In this document: positions 1-10,007 of the stretch, piece by piece
Numbering within the stretch: the first letter of the stretch is position 1
How the letters are laid out: each line of letters opens with the position of its first letter
Assembly (NCBI RefSeq): GCF_001922575.1
Contig: NZ_MRCI01000001.1
Span: 1,116,001-1,180,000 of the forward strand
Direction of reading: 5' to 3'
DNA length: 64,000 bases
Origin: Neptunomonas phycophila
Lineage (GTDB): Bacteria; Pseudomonadota; Gammaproteobacteria; Pseudomonadales; Balneatricaceae
Position numbers and translations under genes: made by a program
The notes under the pieces: model-generated
What the model was told of the DNA's origin: nothing
Databases searched by the model: none
What the model saw: the letters and a program-made list of their open reading frames with translations, nothing else

Positions 1-403
1 TTGTCTCTTGTTGGCGCTTGTTATTGGTCTGCAGTGGCAAACGTCGGCCCCAAGCGTTGCTGATCCTTCTTATATTGCCGTATTGGTGACGCCAGAAGAC
101 AAAACACCAGGCTGGGTGATTCAAACTAATCAAACAGATGAGATGCAATTGGTGCCATTAGGAGCGATCGAAATACCTAAAGGTAAAGCGTTGCAGTTTT
201 GGACGAAAGCGGAAGGCTGGGATGCGCCAATTTCTCTTGGATTAGTTAAAAAAGGTGAGTCATTAAAAATTGCAATCGACCAGCTACCACCTTTAACTGA
301 AAATCAGTTGTTTGAACTCACGCTTGAAGAGGAAACAGGATCACCTACGGGGCTACCTACCGGTCCAATTAAATCTATAGGGCGAGGTGTGGTTACTTTT
401 TAG
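1..403 (+). CDS. Anti-sigma factor, RskA-like C-terminal part (5' end cut by window)
   Basis: The frame is open from the first bases of the window, so the start lies upstream. What remains is the end of a hydrophobic membrane segment (leucine/valine/isoleucine-rich, first ~12 residues) followed by ~115 residues of a predicted periplasmic domain. This part has the pattern of the RskA anti-sigma-K C-terminal domain: a segment about the residue being usable as 'alternative', ALQFW, a central I-LG-V block, and the near-terminal G-PTG-PTGPI motif. Proteins of this family hold an ECF sigma factor at the inner membrane. The sigma gene would be expected just upstream, outside the window. Its stop is TAG at 401-403. 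Family call is from remembered motifs. Confidence 0.75.
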   Translation, partial: CLLLALVIGLQWQTSAPSVADPSYIAVLVTPEDKTPGWVIQTNQTDEMQLVPLGAIEIPKGKALQFWTKAEGWDAPISLGLVKKGESLKIAIDQLPPLTENQLFELTLEEETGSPTGLPTGPIKSIGRGVVTF

Positions 404-733
404 TTATGAAGTAATGCCTGTTGAGTCCTAACTGATGGATAAGTACTTTTATGTACTGAATGCTGTATTTTGTTGTTCAGCGAATTTGATCGATCGTTAT
501 ACTTAAGGTTATTTTCTGGCGTTTACATTAGTAACGCCATCGATTGATGATACATAATCAGGTATGTTCAAAACATAATGATGCCAGTAATTATGTGATG
601 GCGTATAAGTGTACTCATCAATTTCAGACTAATTTAGCTCTTTGATCGGTGCGTATTTTTTCGAACAGTAAAAACGCTGGGGCTCATTAGAGTATTAACC
701 TTGATCCCAGTTTGTTTTCTCTAATATGAGCCT
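404..733. other. Intergenic region, 330 bases
   Basis: No ORF with a ribosome binding site was found here. The only structure seen is an inverted repeat at the right end, annotated separately, and a short AGTAC/GTACT pair near 442-456. The anti-sigma gene upstream has no convincing U-run terminator. Confidence 0.6.
681..732 (+). promoter_or_regulatory. Leader hairpin overlapping the ribosome binding region of the PAS-GGDEF gene
   Basis: GGCTCATTAGAG (681-692) pairs with CTCTAA...TGAGCC (719-732) to give 12 base pairs with a 2-base bulge (725-726) and a 26-base loop. The only Shine-Dalgarno-like bases (GAG, 728-730) are inside the right arm and the ATG follows at 734. The pairing is seen in sequence; a regulatory role is inference. 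Confidence 0.5.
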
Positions 734-2302
734 ATGCCTGAACTCGATATAAGAACGTTACATGCCATACTGGCGATTGTCGGTTTCAGTGCGACAATAA
801 CACTACTAGCACTTTGGAAGTCCCAACCTTATAAAAATGGTATGGGTTATATTGCGTTTGGTATTGGGTGCTCATTTTTGGCTGGCATCCTCGTGTCCTT
901 GCGCGGAGTTGTACCTGATTTAATTTCTATTGTGCTAGGTAATCTTCTATTTGCCCTCACGTCTTTGTACGTACTCAAAGGCGTGAGGGTGTTTACCCGC
1001 AGGCCTATGTATGCTCATATTGAGTGGGCTTTGCCAGTCTTTTTTGTGATCTACTTTCTGTATTTTACGTACGTTGATCCCAATGTCTCAGCTCGGGTGT
1101 TAGGTATTTCGACGGTCTACTTCACATTCAGTCTGTCTATTGTTTTTAATCTACTAGTACCGGCTAAACCTCAATGGCAATGGTCTGCAAGAATGGTTGC
1201 TCTTGTTTATTTTGGTTTTGCTTTAAGCTCGTCTGTTCGCATTTACTTGGCGCTGTCCGGTCAAAGCGATTTACCCTTTATGGAAACGTCGGGTATTCAT
1301 GCCTGGACGATACTGATGGGGATATTTGTATTAGGAGGCAGTGCTCTAGGGTTTAGTTTAATGTCGCATGACGCATTGCAAAGCCAATATCGCATTCTAT
1401 CTCAAGGGGCTAAACAGGCCGCCTCATCAATAATTATTACTGACGCAGCCGGTAAGATCGAATATGTAAATCGAGCTTTTGAGCAATTGACCGGTTATTC
1501 GGTTGATGAAGTGCTTGGCCAAACGCCTTCTATTATTCAGTCAGATCAAACAAAGCCAGAAGTGTACGAGCAATTATGGCGCGAACTAAAAGCCGGGAAA
1601 ACGTGGCGCGGTGAGTTCTATAATCGCAAGAAAAATGGAGAGTTGTATTGGGAAATAGCTTCCATATCACCTGTTAAACAACGTAACGGTGAAACCACAC
1701 ATTACATTGCTATTAAAGAGAACATTACTGAATTAAAAGAAGCGGAAGCTAAAATACGCCATTTGGCCATGCATGATAGTTTAACGGGGTTGTCTCTAAA
1801 AAGTTTGTGTTTAGACCGTTGGCAACATGCACTGGCTTTGGCGAAGCGAAATCACACTAAAATTGCGTTGATGTTTGTTGATCTAGATGGTTTTAAATCG
1901 GTAAATGATAACCATGGACACAGTTATGGCGACAAACTATTAATTGAGATTGCGCGCCGTATAGCAAGCAGTGTTAGAGCGGCCGATACCGTTTGTCGAA
2001 TTGGCGGAGACGAGTTCTTGATTATGGTGGAAGGTCTTAAAGACAAAGAAGATGTGACGGAGGTTGCTTCAAAAGTAATAACGAATGCTTCTCGCCCGCT
2101 AGCAATTGATGACCAAGTTATTAACATCAGTGCGAGCTTAGGGGTGTCTTTTTACCCTGATAATGGAAGTAGCTTTGAGTCACTTCTCGACCAAGCAGAC
2201 AGGGCTATGTATGGCGTTAAAAGAGAAGGGAAGAACGGTTATGCCTACAGTGATACTCCTTCATCTGACCCTAAGGACCCTGCTGAGCTTTCTAAAAATT
2301 AA
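734..2302 (+). CDS. Membrane PAS-GGDEF diguanylate cyclase-like protein
   Basis: 522 residues. Residues 1-215 hold about six to seven hydrophobic segments, a PAS domain covers about 225-335 (GYSVDEVLGQ, typical PAS-to-PAC end near KENITELKEAE), and a GGDEF domain covers about 340-505. The active-site motif GGDEF is at 424-428 and an intact RxxD inhibitory site (RAAD) is at 415-418. FKSVND and GHSYGD are also present. No EAL domain follows. The protein should make c-di-GMP at the inner membrane in answer to a membrane or PAS signal. One oddity is that the usual DxLTGLxNR motif reads TGLSLKS, so the conserved Asn and Arg are missing. The start at 734 has a weak ribosome site within a hairpin. 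The next gene starts 26 bases after the stop and may be co-transcribed. Confidence 0.85.
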   Translation: MPELDIRTLHAILAIVGFSATITLLALWKSQPYKNGMGYIAFGIGCSFLAGILVSLRGVVPDLISIVLGNLLFALTSLYVLKGVRVFTRRPMYAHIEWALPVFFVIYFLYFTYVDPNVSARVLGISTVYFTFSLSIVFNLLVPAKPQWQWSARMVALVYFGFALSSSVRIYLALSGQSDLPFMETSGIHAWTILMGIFVLGGSALGFSLMSHDALQSQYRILSQGAKQAASSIIITDAAGKIEYVNRAFEQLTGYSVDEVLGQTPSIIQSDQTKPEVYEQLWRELKAGKTWRGEFYNRKKNGELYWEIASISPVKQRNGETTHYIAIKENITELKEAEAKIRHLAMHDSLTGLSLKSLCLDRWQHALALAKRNHTKIALMFVDLDGFKSVNDNHGHSYGDKLLIEIARRIASSVRAADTVCRIGGDEFLIMVEGLKDKEDVTEVASKVITNASRPLAIDDQVINISASLGVSFYPDNGSSFESLLDQADRAMYGVKREGKNGYAYSDTPSSDPKDPAELSKN

Positions 2303-2328
2303 CGTATTCATTACATGAAGGTTGTAGC

Positions 2329-2661
2329 ATGACTAGTATTCATTATTACCATGCCCATGTTTATTACGATGCTGAATCGATGCCTCTTGCCAAACAACTT
2401 TGTGAATCGGCTGTAGCGTTATTTCCAGCTATTAAAATGGGACGCATGCACCAAAAACCGGTTGGGCCGCATCCTGATTGGAGTTGCCAGTTAACGATTC
2501 CTACTGCAATGATGGGGGAGGTAATGGGGTGGCTTGCACTCAATCGTAAAGCGCTCGTTCTGTTTATTCATCCACTGACCGGTAATGCGCTTCAAGAGCA
2601 CCGTGATGCGGCAATCTGGATGGGTAAAGTTCGCCCGCTTAAGTTAGATCAGTTTCTATAA
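2329..2661 (+). CDS. DOPA 4,5-dioxygenase family protein
   Basis: 110 residues, the normal size of this small cytosolic family (Pfam DOPA_dioxygen). Typical motifs are visible: HAHVYYD near the N-terminus, GPHPDWSCQ at about 46-54, and HPLTGNALQEHRDAAIWMG at about 84-102, with several conserved histidines that could bind metal. The plant and fungal members cleave DOPA extradiol. The bacterial members have unknown physiological substrates, so only the family is claimed. It lies 26 bases downstream of the GGDEF gene on the same strand, and a GAAGG-type ribosome site precedes the ATG. Confidence 0.8.
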   Translation: MTSIHYYHAHVYYDAESMPLAKQLCESAVALFPAIKMGRMHQKPVGPHPDWSCQLTIPTAMMGEVMGWLALNRKALVLFIHPLTGNALQEHRDAAIWMGKVRPLKLDQFL

Positions 2662-2681
2662 GCCTAATCTGAGGCTCGCTT

Positions 2682-3548
2682 TCATAGTTTTTCTTTTAAG
2701 TAATCCACTAGCATCCTTACTTTAGGTGATAAGTGTCTATTATGGGGATATAACGCCCAAACTCCCTCGTCCTTGGGTTCGTAATTCTGCAACAAAGGAA
2801 TCAGCTGTTTATTGTTAATGGCGGCCTGCAGGTAATAGTCTGGCAGTTGTACTAAACCTATACTTTTAAGTGCCGCGTCTAATAATGATTGCCCACTATT
2901 ACAACGTAAGTTGCCTGATATGCGTATAGTTTGTTCTTTGGCGTTAACTTCAAAGCGCCAGTAATCCAGCGTACCTTGTAAGCAATTATGATGTTTAAGT
3001 TCAGAAAGCGAATGTGGTTCACCATAACGTTTTAGGTAACTAGGTGTTGCACACACATGCAAGTGACGCGAAGTGATCCGAGTGGCCATCATGCTTGAAT
3101 CTGCTAAATGGCCTACGCGGATAGCTAAATCATAGCCACCTTCAACCAAATCAATTCGTTGGTTAGTAAAAACACACTCTATTTGTAAATCAGGATGAAG
3201 TGTTAAAAAGTCATTGATCAGTGGTGCGATTTTACTTTCGCCGTAGGTCCCCGGTGCAGTGATTTTGAGGCGTCCTCGCGGGGAGCTTTGCAGGCTATTA
3301 AGCGCTTGCTCTGCTTCTTTAAGTCCATCTAAAACAGGACGGCAATGTTGATAATAGATTTGTCCTGCTTCTGTCACCGTGACTTTACGAGTAGTTCGGT
3401 AAAGGAGCTTGCTGGATAACCGGCTTTCGAGGGCGCTCACTTGGCGGCTGACTTGCGCTGTTGATATTCCCAGTTGATATGCAGCGGCGGTAAAGGAACC
3501 CGATTCAACTACGGCTGCGAACTCAGATACTCCTTCCCATGGGTTCAT
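2682..3548 (-). CDS. LysR-family regulator, probably of the formaldehyde genes
   Basis: 289 residues from the ATG at 3546-3548 (MNPWEGVSEF). A longer reading to 3599 adds a hydrophobic 17-residue leader unlike the family, so the inner start was chosen. The N-terminal 60 residues are a LysR winged helix (AVVESGSFTAAAYQLGIS, then QVSALESRLSSKLLYRTTR). The rest is the two-lobed effector domain. It is transcribed away from frmA/adhC and fghA with about 118 bases between starts, the usual layout of a LysR protein with its target. The effector is not known from sequence. Confidence 0.85.
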   Translation of the reverse strand: MNPWEGVSEFAAVVESGSFTAAAYQLGISTAQVSRQVSALESRLSSKLLYRTTRKVTVTEAGQIYYQHCRPVLDGLKEAEQALNSLQSSPRGRLKITAPGTYGESKIAPLINDFLTLHPDLQIECVFTNQRIDLVEGGYDLAIRVGHLADSSMMATRITSRHLHVCATPSYLKRYGEPHSLSELKHHNCLQGTLDYWRFEVNAKEQTIRISGNLRCNSGQSLLDAALKSIGLVQLPDYYLQAAINNKQLIPLLQNYEPKDEGVWALYPHNRHLSPKVRMLVDYLKEKL

Positions 3549-3657
3549 TATTACTATCTCGTAAAGGTGAATTGTTATTTGGCTGATTATAAGCATCACA
3601 GAAACAACTACAATGGTTCTATTGAAGTCATCTATCTAATAACAGTGTTGTAAATGA

Positions 3658-4791
<1,134 letters not shown>

Positions 4792-4850
4792 GCGAGCGCT
4801 ATCAGAATCCATAAAACCACTTACTGAGTAAGTGGTTAGGAGACAAGGTT

Positions 4851-5687
4851 ATGACAATTGAAAATCTAAGCTGTAATAAAAGCTTTGGTGGTTGGCATAA
4901 GCAATATTCGCATCAATCAGCCGTACTCAACTGTACAATGCGTTTTGCTATATATTTGCCACCTCAAGCAAGTACAGTACATCGAGTACCGGTCATTTAT
5001 TGGCTTTCGGGCCTAACTTGTACTGATGAAAACTTCATGCAAAAGGCTGGAGCTCAGCGTATCGCTGCTGAGTTAGGCGTGGTTATCGTCGCACCAGATA
5101 CTAGCCCCCGAGGAGAGGCGGTCGCCGATGATGACGGGTATGACCTAGGTAAAGGAGCGGGCTTTTATGTGAATGCAACTGAACAACCTTGGCAGCGACA
5201 CTATCAGATGTATGACTACATTGTTGATGAACTCCCTGCGTTAATAGAAGCACACTTTCCTGTGACTGATCAGCGTGCAATTGCTGGGCATTCAATGGGA
5301 GGCCACGGCGCTTTAACCATAGCGCTGCGTAATCCGCAACGCTATACGTCAGTGTCGGCATTTAGCCCGATCACTAATCCTGTTGATTGCCCTTGGGGGC
5401 AGAAAGCATTTGCTGCCTATCTTGGAAAAAACCAAGAGGCTTGGCGTGAGTATGATGCTAGTGAATTGATGCGCAAGGCAACCGAGCATGTACCAGCGCT
5501 TGTTGATCAAGGCGAGGCAGATGACTTTTTAGAAAGTCAGCTTAAACCGGAAGCCCTAGTCAGGTCGGCACATGAAAGCGGTTATCCGTTACAATTGCGC
5601 CGTCATGAAGGCTATGATCATAGCTATTATTTTATTGCGAGCTTTATTGAAGAGCATGTTCGTTTTCATGCTAAATACTTTGCATAG
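4851..5687 (+). CDS. fghA: S-formylglutathione hydrolase
   Basis: 278 residues, full length for the esterase-D/FghA family. The alpha/beta-hydrolase nucleophile motif GHSMGG places the catalytic Ser at 148. The expected Asp is in GEADDF (224/225) and the His is in YDHSYY (257). The conserved [12 protein letters not shown] block is at about 51-63. It hydrolyses S-formylglutathione to formate and glutathione in the cytosol. It lies 59 bases after frmA on the same strand, with AGGAGA before the ATG, so the two form a formaldehyde-detoxification operon. The stop codon lies within a short tandem repeat. Confidence 0.95.
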   Translation: MTIENLSCNKSFGGWHKQYSHQSAVLNCTMRFAIYLPPQASTVHRVPVIYWLSGLTCTDENFMQKAGAQRIAAELGVVIVAPDTSPRGEAVADDDGYDLGKGAGFYVNATEQPWQRHYQMYDYIVDELPALIEAHFPVTDQRAIAGHSMGGHGALTIALRNPQRYTSVSAFSPITNPVDCPWGQKAFAAYLGKNQEAWREYDASELMRKATEHVPALVDQGEADDFLESQLKPEALVRSAHESGYPLQLRRHEGYDHSYYFIASFIEEHVRFHAKYFA

Positions 5688-5722
5688 GTAATACTTTGCA
5701 TAGGTAATACTTAGCATAGATA
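5675..5722 (+). repeat. Three-copy 16-base tandem repeat across the fghA stop
   Basis: Unit ATACTTTGCATAGGTA occurs exactly at 5675-5690 and 5691-5706, and with two changes at 5707-5722. The fghA stop TAG is inside the first copy, so the repeat extends the end of the gene without changing the protein. Confidence 0.9.
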
Positions 5723-5731
5723 GTAGTTGGT

Positions 5732-5765
5732 AAAAAAGAGCGCTTTGGTTTGCCCATTGCGCTCT
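5732..5765 (-). terminator. Intrinsic terminator of the symporter gene
   Basis: AGAGCGC (5737-5743) pairs with GCGCTCT (5759-5765). Read on the minus strand the hairpin is followed by a U-run from the A-run at 5732-5737. It lies just beyond the symporter stop and also separates it from convergent fghA. Confidence 0.75.
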
Positions 5766-5787
5766 ACTATTTAAGGGATATTAACGG

Positions 5788-7200
5788 TTATTTAGGTTTA
5801 TGCTCATCCCAAATGCTTTCATCTATCTTGCCTTTCATTTCAGGATAGTCATTAGAATCGAAGACAGGTGAGCTACTGCTTTTACGCTGTTCGAAGTAGT
5901 CCTTGGTGAGTTTAACCACTAACCCAGACAGTAAGCAGATAGCGATTAGGTTAATAGTCGCCATTAAGCCCATCGCGGCATCCGCAAAATTAAATACAGT
6001 GGCAACGCTTTCATAAGCGCCCCAGACAACCATAAGTAATGCACAGATCCTCAATGCGGCTATGCCTACGTGACCCCCTTTTAAAAACACCATCGCATTT
6101 TCGGCATAGGTGTAATTACCGATTATTGAGGTAAAGGCAAAGAAGAAGATGGCAATGGCTATAAAATAAATACCGGCCGCTCCTATATGTTCACCCAATG
6201 CCGCTTGCGTTAAGGGTACACCGGATAACTCTGTGCCGCCCTCCATGACACCTGATAGTAAAATCATTACAGCGGTTGCTGTACAAATAACGATGGTATC
6301 AATGAATACACCTAGCCCTTGTACCATGCCTTGTGATGATGGGTGGTGTGGGTTTGGTACGGCAACGGCTGCAATGTTCGGTGCAGAACCCATACCGGCT
6401 TCGTTGGAGAACAAACCACGTTTAATGCCGTTTAACATAGCCCCGGCCACGCCGCCGACAGCTTCTTCAAAGCCAAAGGCGCTTTTTACGATTAAAGCAA
6501 GAACACCGGGTACTTCTGTAATATTCATAATAACCACATAGATGGCGAGCAGCAGATAAAGGCCAGCCATGATGGGGACGATAACCGCTGATACTTTGGC
6601 AACTTTTTGGATTCCGCCAAAGATAACGACGCCCGCTAATAGTGCAACGACAATGCCCACACCCATTTTAGGCGCACCAAAAGCCCCTTCCATAGCACCC
6701 GCAATCGAGTTAGCTTGGACGGCGTTGAACACTAAACCGAAGGCAATAATGAGAGCAACAGAGAACAAAGACCCTGCCCAGGGTGCGTTAAGACCTTTAG
6801 CAATATAGAAGGCTGGCCCGCCGCGAAGCTGACCATCCTCATCTCGGGTTTTAAATAACTGCGCCAAGGTACTTTCGGCATAAGCGGTGGCCATTCCGAC
6901 TAAGGCGACTATCCACATCCAAAAAATAGCACCAGGCCCACCCAGAGCGATGGCGACTGCAACGCCTGCTAAATTACCTGTGCCTACGCGCGAGGCTAAA
7001 CTAGTACAAAGTGCCTGAAACGGAGATATGCCGCCTCTATCACTACTGGAGGGTTGAAGTATGGTGCGAATAAATTCGGGTAAGTGGCGGAATTGAATAA
7101 AGGCAAGCCTGACGGTGAAAAAGAGACCCACGGCGAGTAAACCATAAATTAGAATATAGCCCCAAAAGAGCGTATTGAGAGTGTTAATTATAAAGTCCAT
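5788..7200 (-). CDS. Sodium:alanine/glycine symporter (AGCS family)
   Basis: 470 residues from ATG 7198-7200 (MDFIINTLNTLFWGY), preceded by an AAGGAT ribosome site. The longer frame to 7275 adds an unlikely charged leader. There are about ten to eleven membrane helices with AGCS signatures: GGPGAIFWMWIVALVGM near 105, and FSNEAGMGSAPNIAA near 265. It imports small neutral amino acids with Na+ across the inner membrane. The exact substrate cannot be told from sequence. It is a single-gene unit, with a terminator behind it and divergent from the MoxR operon. Confidence 0.9.
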   Translation of the reverse strand: MDFIINTLNTLFWGYILIYGLLAVGLFFTVRLAFIQFRHLPEFIRTILQPSSSDRGGISPFQALCTSLASRVGTGNLAGVAVAIALGGPGAIFWMWIVALVGMATAYAESTLAQLFKTRDEDGQLRGGPAFYIAKGLNAPWAGSLFSVALIIAFGLVFNAVQANSIAGAMEGAFGAPKMGVGIVVALLAGVVIFGGIQKVAKVSAVIVPIMAGLYLLLAIYVVIMNITEVPGVLALIVKSAFGFEEAVGGVAGAMLNGIKRGLFSNEAGMGSAPNIAAVAVPNPHHPSSQGMVQGLGVFIDTIVICTATAVMILLSGVMEGGTELSGVPLTQAALGEHIGAAGIYFIAIAIFFFAFTSIIGNYTYAENAMVFLKGGHVGIAALRICALLMVVWGAYESVATVFNFADAAMGLMATINLIAICLLSGLVVKLTKDYFEQRKSSSSPVFDSNDYPEMKGKIDESIWDEHKPK

Positions 7201-7533
7201 AAATAGCATCCTTGACAAATTTTTTGATACGGCAAGTATTTTGTTTCTTTTTAGGTCCACTATAAATAACAGCAATAAGCATTCCTTGTCGCTACATTTG
7301 CTGAGAAATTAGCAACGTTTGCAAGAATGTATAAGGCTTTAGGCAAGTGAGTAGAGAAGTGAGGCTTTTAATAATTATGAGTAAGCATTGAATTTTTTAA
7401 AAAAGCAGCAATCTATAGAGCGTCACAGAACAACGACTTAGGTGTTTTTATCTAACAATTAAGTGGTTGGTTTGGACACTCATTAAGCGTTTTTACGTGT
7501 TCAATCACTCAGCAAGATTGCATGGAGTATAAA
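7201..7533. other. Divergent intergenic region, symporter / moxR
   Basis: 333 bases of AT-rich sequence between two divergent genes. Promoters for both must lie here, but no box was clear enough to call. No ORF or strong hairpin was seen. Confidence 0.5.
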
Positions 7534-8520
7534 ATGACAGCAGATGTCGGACCCCTTGGTTCACCTCAGGATCGGCTTGTATCACTATTTGAGGCATTAA
7601 AAACTAAGGTTATCGGTCAAGAGAGTTTAATTGAGCATTTGTTGATTGGTTTATTAACCGATGGGCATGTCCTGTTAGAAGGTCCACCAGGCCTGGCAAA
7701 AACTCGAACAATACATGCATTAAGTGATTTATTAGAAGGTGATTTTAAGCGCGCACAATTTACACCCGATTTGTTGCCGAGTGACATCACCGGAACTGAA
7801 ATTTTTAATACGCAACGTGGTGAATTTGAATTTCGCCAAGGCCCGTTGTTTTGCAATATGCTGCTTGCAGATGAGATCAACCGAGCTCCTGCCAAAGTGC
7901 AGTCGGCATTGCTCGAAGCCATGGCCGAACACCAAGTAACCGTGGCAGGTAAAACTTACCCGTTAGCACGATCCTTCATGGTAATGGCGACACAAAATCC
8001 GTTAGAGCAAGAGGGTACTTATCCGCTACCCGAAGCACAGCTCGATCGCTTTATGTTACACATTCGTGTCGATTACCCTGCGTTTGATGATGAAAAAGCC
8101 ATTTTGCGATTAGTACGCAATGAGCATGTAGAGCAAGCCACCAGTGAGCCTTTTACTCCTGTTGATGAAGCCACGATGATGGCGGCTAAGCAGGGAGTTA
8201 TGTCGGTATATTTGTCGGAAGGGCTAGAGAACTATCTAATAGAGTTAGTCATGGCGACACGTTCCCCTGAGCTATATGGCGATGATTTAAAAGATACCCT
8301 AACCTTTGGTGCCAGTCCGCGTGCGACCATCGCACTCGATAGGGCGGTCCGTGCCAAAGCGTGGCTCAATGGTCGAGACTTTGTAACGCCAGATGATATT
8401 CAAGAAATGGCGCCCAGCGTGCTACGTCATCGTATTGGTATTAGTTATATTGCCGAGGCCAATGGCTTAGATAAAGATCAATTAATTGCTCAACTCATCG
8501 AGCGAGTCGTCGTTCCTTAA
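7534..8520 (+). CDS. MoxR-type AAA+ ATPase
   Basis: 328 residues from ATG 7534. GGAG at 7524-7527 with a 6-base spacer decides this start over the ATG at 7522, which overlaps the ribosome site. Walker A is GPPGLAKT (50-57), Walker B is in LLADEINRAP, and sensor regions ATQNP and PEAQLDRF follow, all typical of the MoxR branch. MoxR proteins act as cytosolic chaperone-like ATPases working with VWA-domain partners. It heads a six-gene unit with DUF58, DUF4381, BatA, BatB and BatD proteins, as in many Bacteroidetes and Gammaproteobacteria. Confidence 0.93.
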   Translation: MTADVGPLGSPQDRLVSLFEALKTKVIGQESLIEHLLIGLLTDGHVLLEGPPGLAKTRTIHALSDLLEGDFKRAQFTPDLLPSDITGTEIFNTQRGEFEFRQGPLFCNMLLADEINRAPAKVQSALLEAMAEHQVTVAGKTYPLARSFMVMATQNPLEQEGTYPLPEAQLDRFMLHIRVDYPAFDDEKAILRLVRNEHVEQATSEPFTPVDEATMMAAKQGVMSVYLSEGLENYLIELVMATRSPELYGDDLKDTLTFGASPRATIALDRAVRAKAWLNGRDFVTPDDIQEMAPSVLRHRIGISYIAEANGLDKDQLIAQLIERVVVP

Positions 8521-8545
8521 AAAGCGCTTTTGCAGAAGGTGAGAT

Positions 8546-9472
8546 ATGTTTGTTGGTGATAAAACACCTCGACCAGTACCGCATAAGCGACATGTTGTCT
8601 CGTTGGATGAGCTGATTAATTTGCGATACTGGCCTCCTGCTCGTGGGCATAGCCGTGAGCGTATGGCTATTCGAGAAGGGCATCATTTGAGTCATATTCG
8701 CGGTCGTGGTATGGAATTTGACGATGTACGTGAGTACCAGCCTGGAGACGATATACGTCATTTAGACTGGCGCTTGATGGCGAGGACCGGAGAAGCACAT
8801 ACCAAGTTATATCGCGAAGAGCGCGAAAGGCCTGTATTTGTGCTCGTTGATCTGCGTTCGCCCATGTATTTTGCTACGCAAGGCCATTTTAAATCGGTCT
8901 TAGCTTGTTATGCAGCAACCATGGTCATGTGGACAACTTTGGCCAATGGTGATCGCATTGGTGGCCAACTATTAGGGACAGAACAAAGCACCATCTTTAA
9001 GCCTAGTAACAATAGGCAACAAGTGATGCGAATGGTGTCGGCGTTGGCAGAAGCGAGTAGTCAACGTCCCACCTCACACTCATTGACTTCCCTTTCAAGC
9101 GCACTGGCTCAGGCAGAAAGTTACTTACCAAGCGGAACTTTAGTTTACTTATTTAGTGACTTTCATGATGTAGATGAAGCGGCGCAACAGCATTTAATGC
9201 GTCTAGCTCAGCGGTGTGAGTTAAAGTTAGTTCTCATTTCAGATCCGTTAGAGCAGCGTTTACCTGAAGGTAAGCCCTACCGCTTCTTGGGTGAAGGCCA
9301 AGAGATAACAGTTAATCCTAATGCAAAACAACAAGCCCGTTACGTGAATCAGTTTGAAGAGCGGGTACAGCGTTTAGATTATGTGCACCATTTACGAGGG
9401 GTTGAATTTGCGCATTGGCAAACGCATCAACATCCTTTGTTTGCCTCGCCTACAGCAAAAGAGGGGCGATAA
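8546..9472 (+). CDS. DUF58 (Bat-operon) protein
   Basis: 308 residues. The DUF58 core RGRGMEFDDVREYQPGDDIRH is split across about 50-72, followed by LDWRLMARTGEAHTKLYREERE and a VWA-like strand with VFVLVDLRSPM. DUF58 proteins are constant partners of MoxR ATPases, and their molecular function is not established. The gene begins 25 bases after moxR and its stop is directly followed by the ATG of the next gene, so translation is probably coupled. Confidence 0.9.
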   Translation: MFVGDKTPRPVPHKRHVVSLDELINLRYWPPARGHSRERMAIREGHHLSHIRGRGMEFDDVREYQPGDDIRHLDWRLMARTGEAHTKLYREERERPVFVLVDLRSPMYFATQGHFKSVLACYAATMVMWTTLANGDRIGGQLLGTEQSTIFKPSNNRQQVMRMVSALAEASSQRPTSHSLTSLSSALAQAESYLPSGTLVYLFSDFHDVDEAAQQHLMRLAQRCELKLVLISDPLEQRLPEGKPYRFLGEGQEITVNPNAKQQARYVNQFEERVQRLDYVHHLRGVEFAHWQTHQHPLFASPTAKEGR

Positions 9473-9973
9473 ATGGATACTAGTCAGCTTCAGTTGCGCA
9501 ACATACATCTTCCTGAGCCAATTAGCTGGTGGCCATTAGCCTACGGCTGGTGGCTATTGTTGTTGCTCATCATTATTACTGTGGGGTTGGGAGTTTGGCG
9601 GTTCCGTCATTACCGAACTAGCCCAAGGCGCTATGCGTTGCGTGTATTAGCGCAAATAGACCGTCGCTATCAGACCAGCAAGCAAACCCCCTTGGATCAA
9701 CAACAAGCCGTAGTCGAGTGCAATGTGTTGCTCAAACGAACAGCGCTTTCTTTGTACCCACAGGCTGATATAGCCCGTCTATCGGGAGAAGATTGGATAC
9801 AGTTCTTAAAGCAGCACAGTAAAAATGCAAAGGATGAAACAGTTCAACCGCTCGTCTTAGGGCCTTATCAGGCGCTTGATTCATTTAACGCGGATATCCC
9901 AAGCTTAATAACGTTTTGTCGTCAGTGGATACGTCAAGCCAAGGTAAAAGCTAATGATGGTGTTTGGAAATAG
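9473..9973 (+). CDS. DUF4381 membrane protein of the Bat operon
   Basis: 166 residues. One membrane helix at about 22-43 follows the conserved PEPISWWPLAYGWW motif, and the remaining cytosolic part is helical (RRYALRVLAQIDRRY). This is the DUF4381 pattern, found between DUF58 and BatA genes. No biochemical role is known. Its ATG abuts the DUF58 stop with no gap. Confidence 0.85.
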   Translation: MDTSQLQLRNIHLPEPISWWPLAYGWWLLLLLIIITVGLGVWRFRHYRTSPRRYALRVLAQIDRRYQTSKQTPLDQQQAVVECNVLLKRTALSLYPQADIARLSGEDWIQFLKQHSKNAKDETVQPLVLGPYQALDSFNADIPSLITFCRQWIRQAKVKANDGVWK

Positions 9974-10007
9974 CGATGGTTAACAATAACAATGCTGGGA
10001 AATAAAG

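Noticed and set aside
5675-5722. CRISPR-like short repeat
   Set aside because: The copies are directly adjacent with no spacers; it is a plain tandem repeat.
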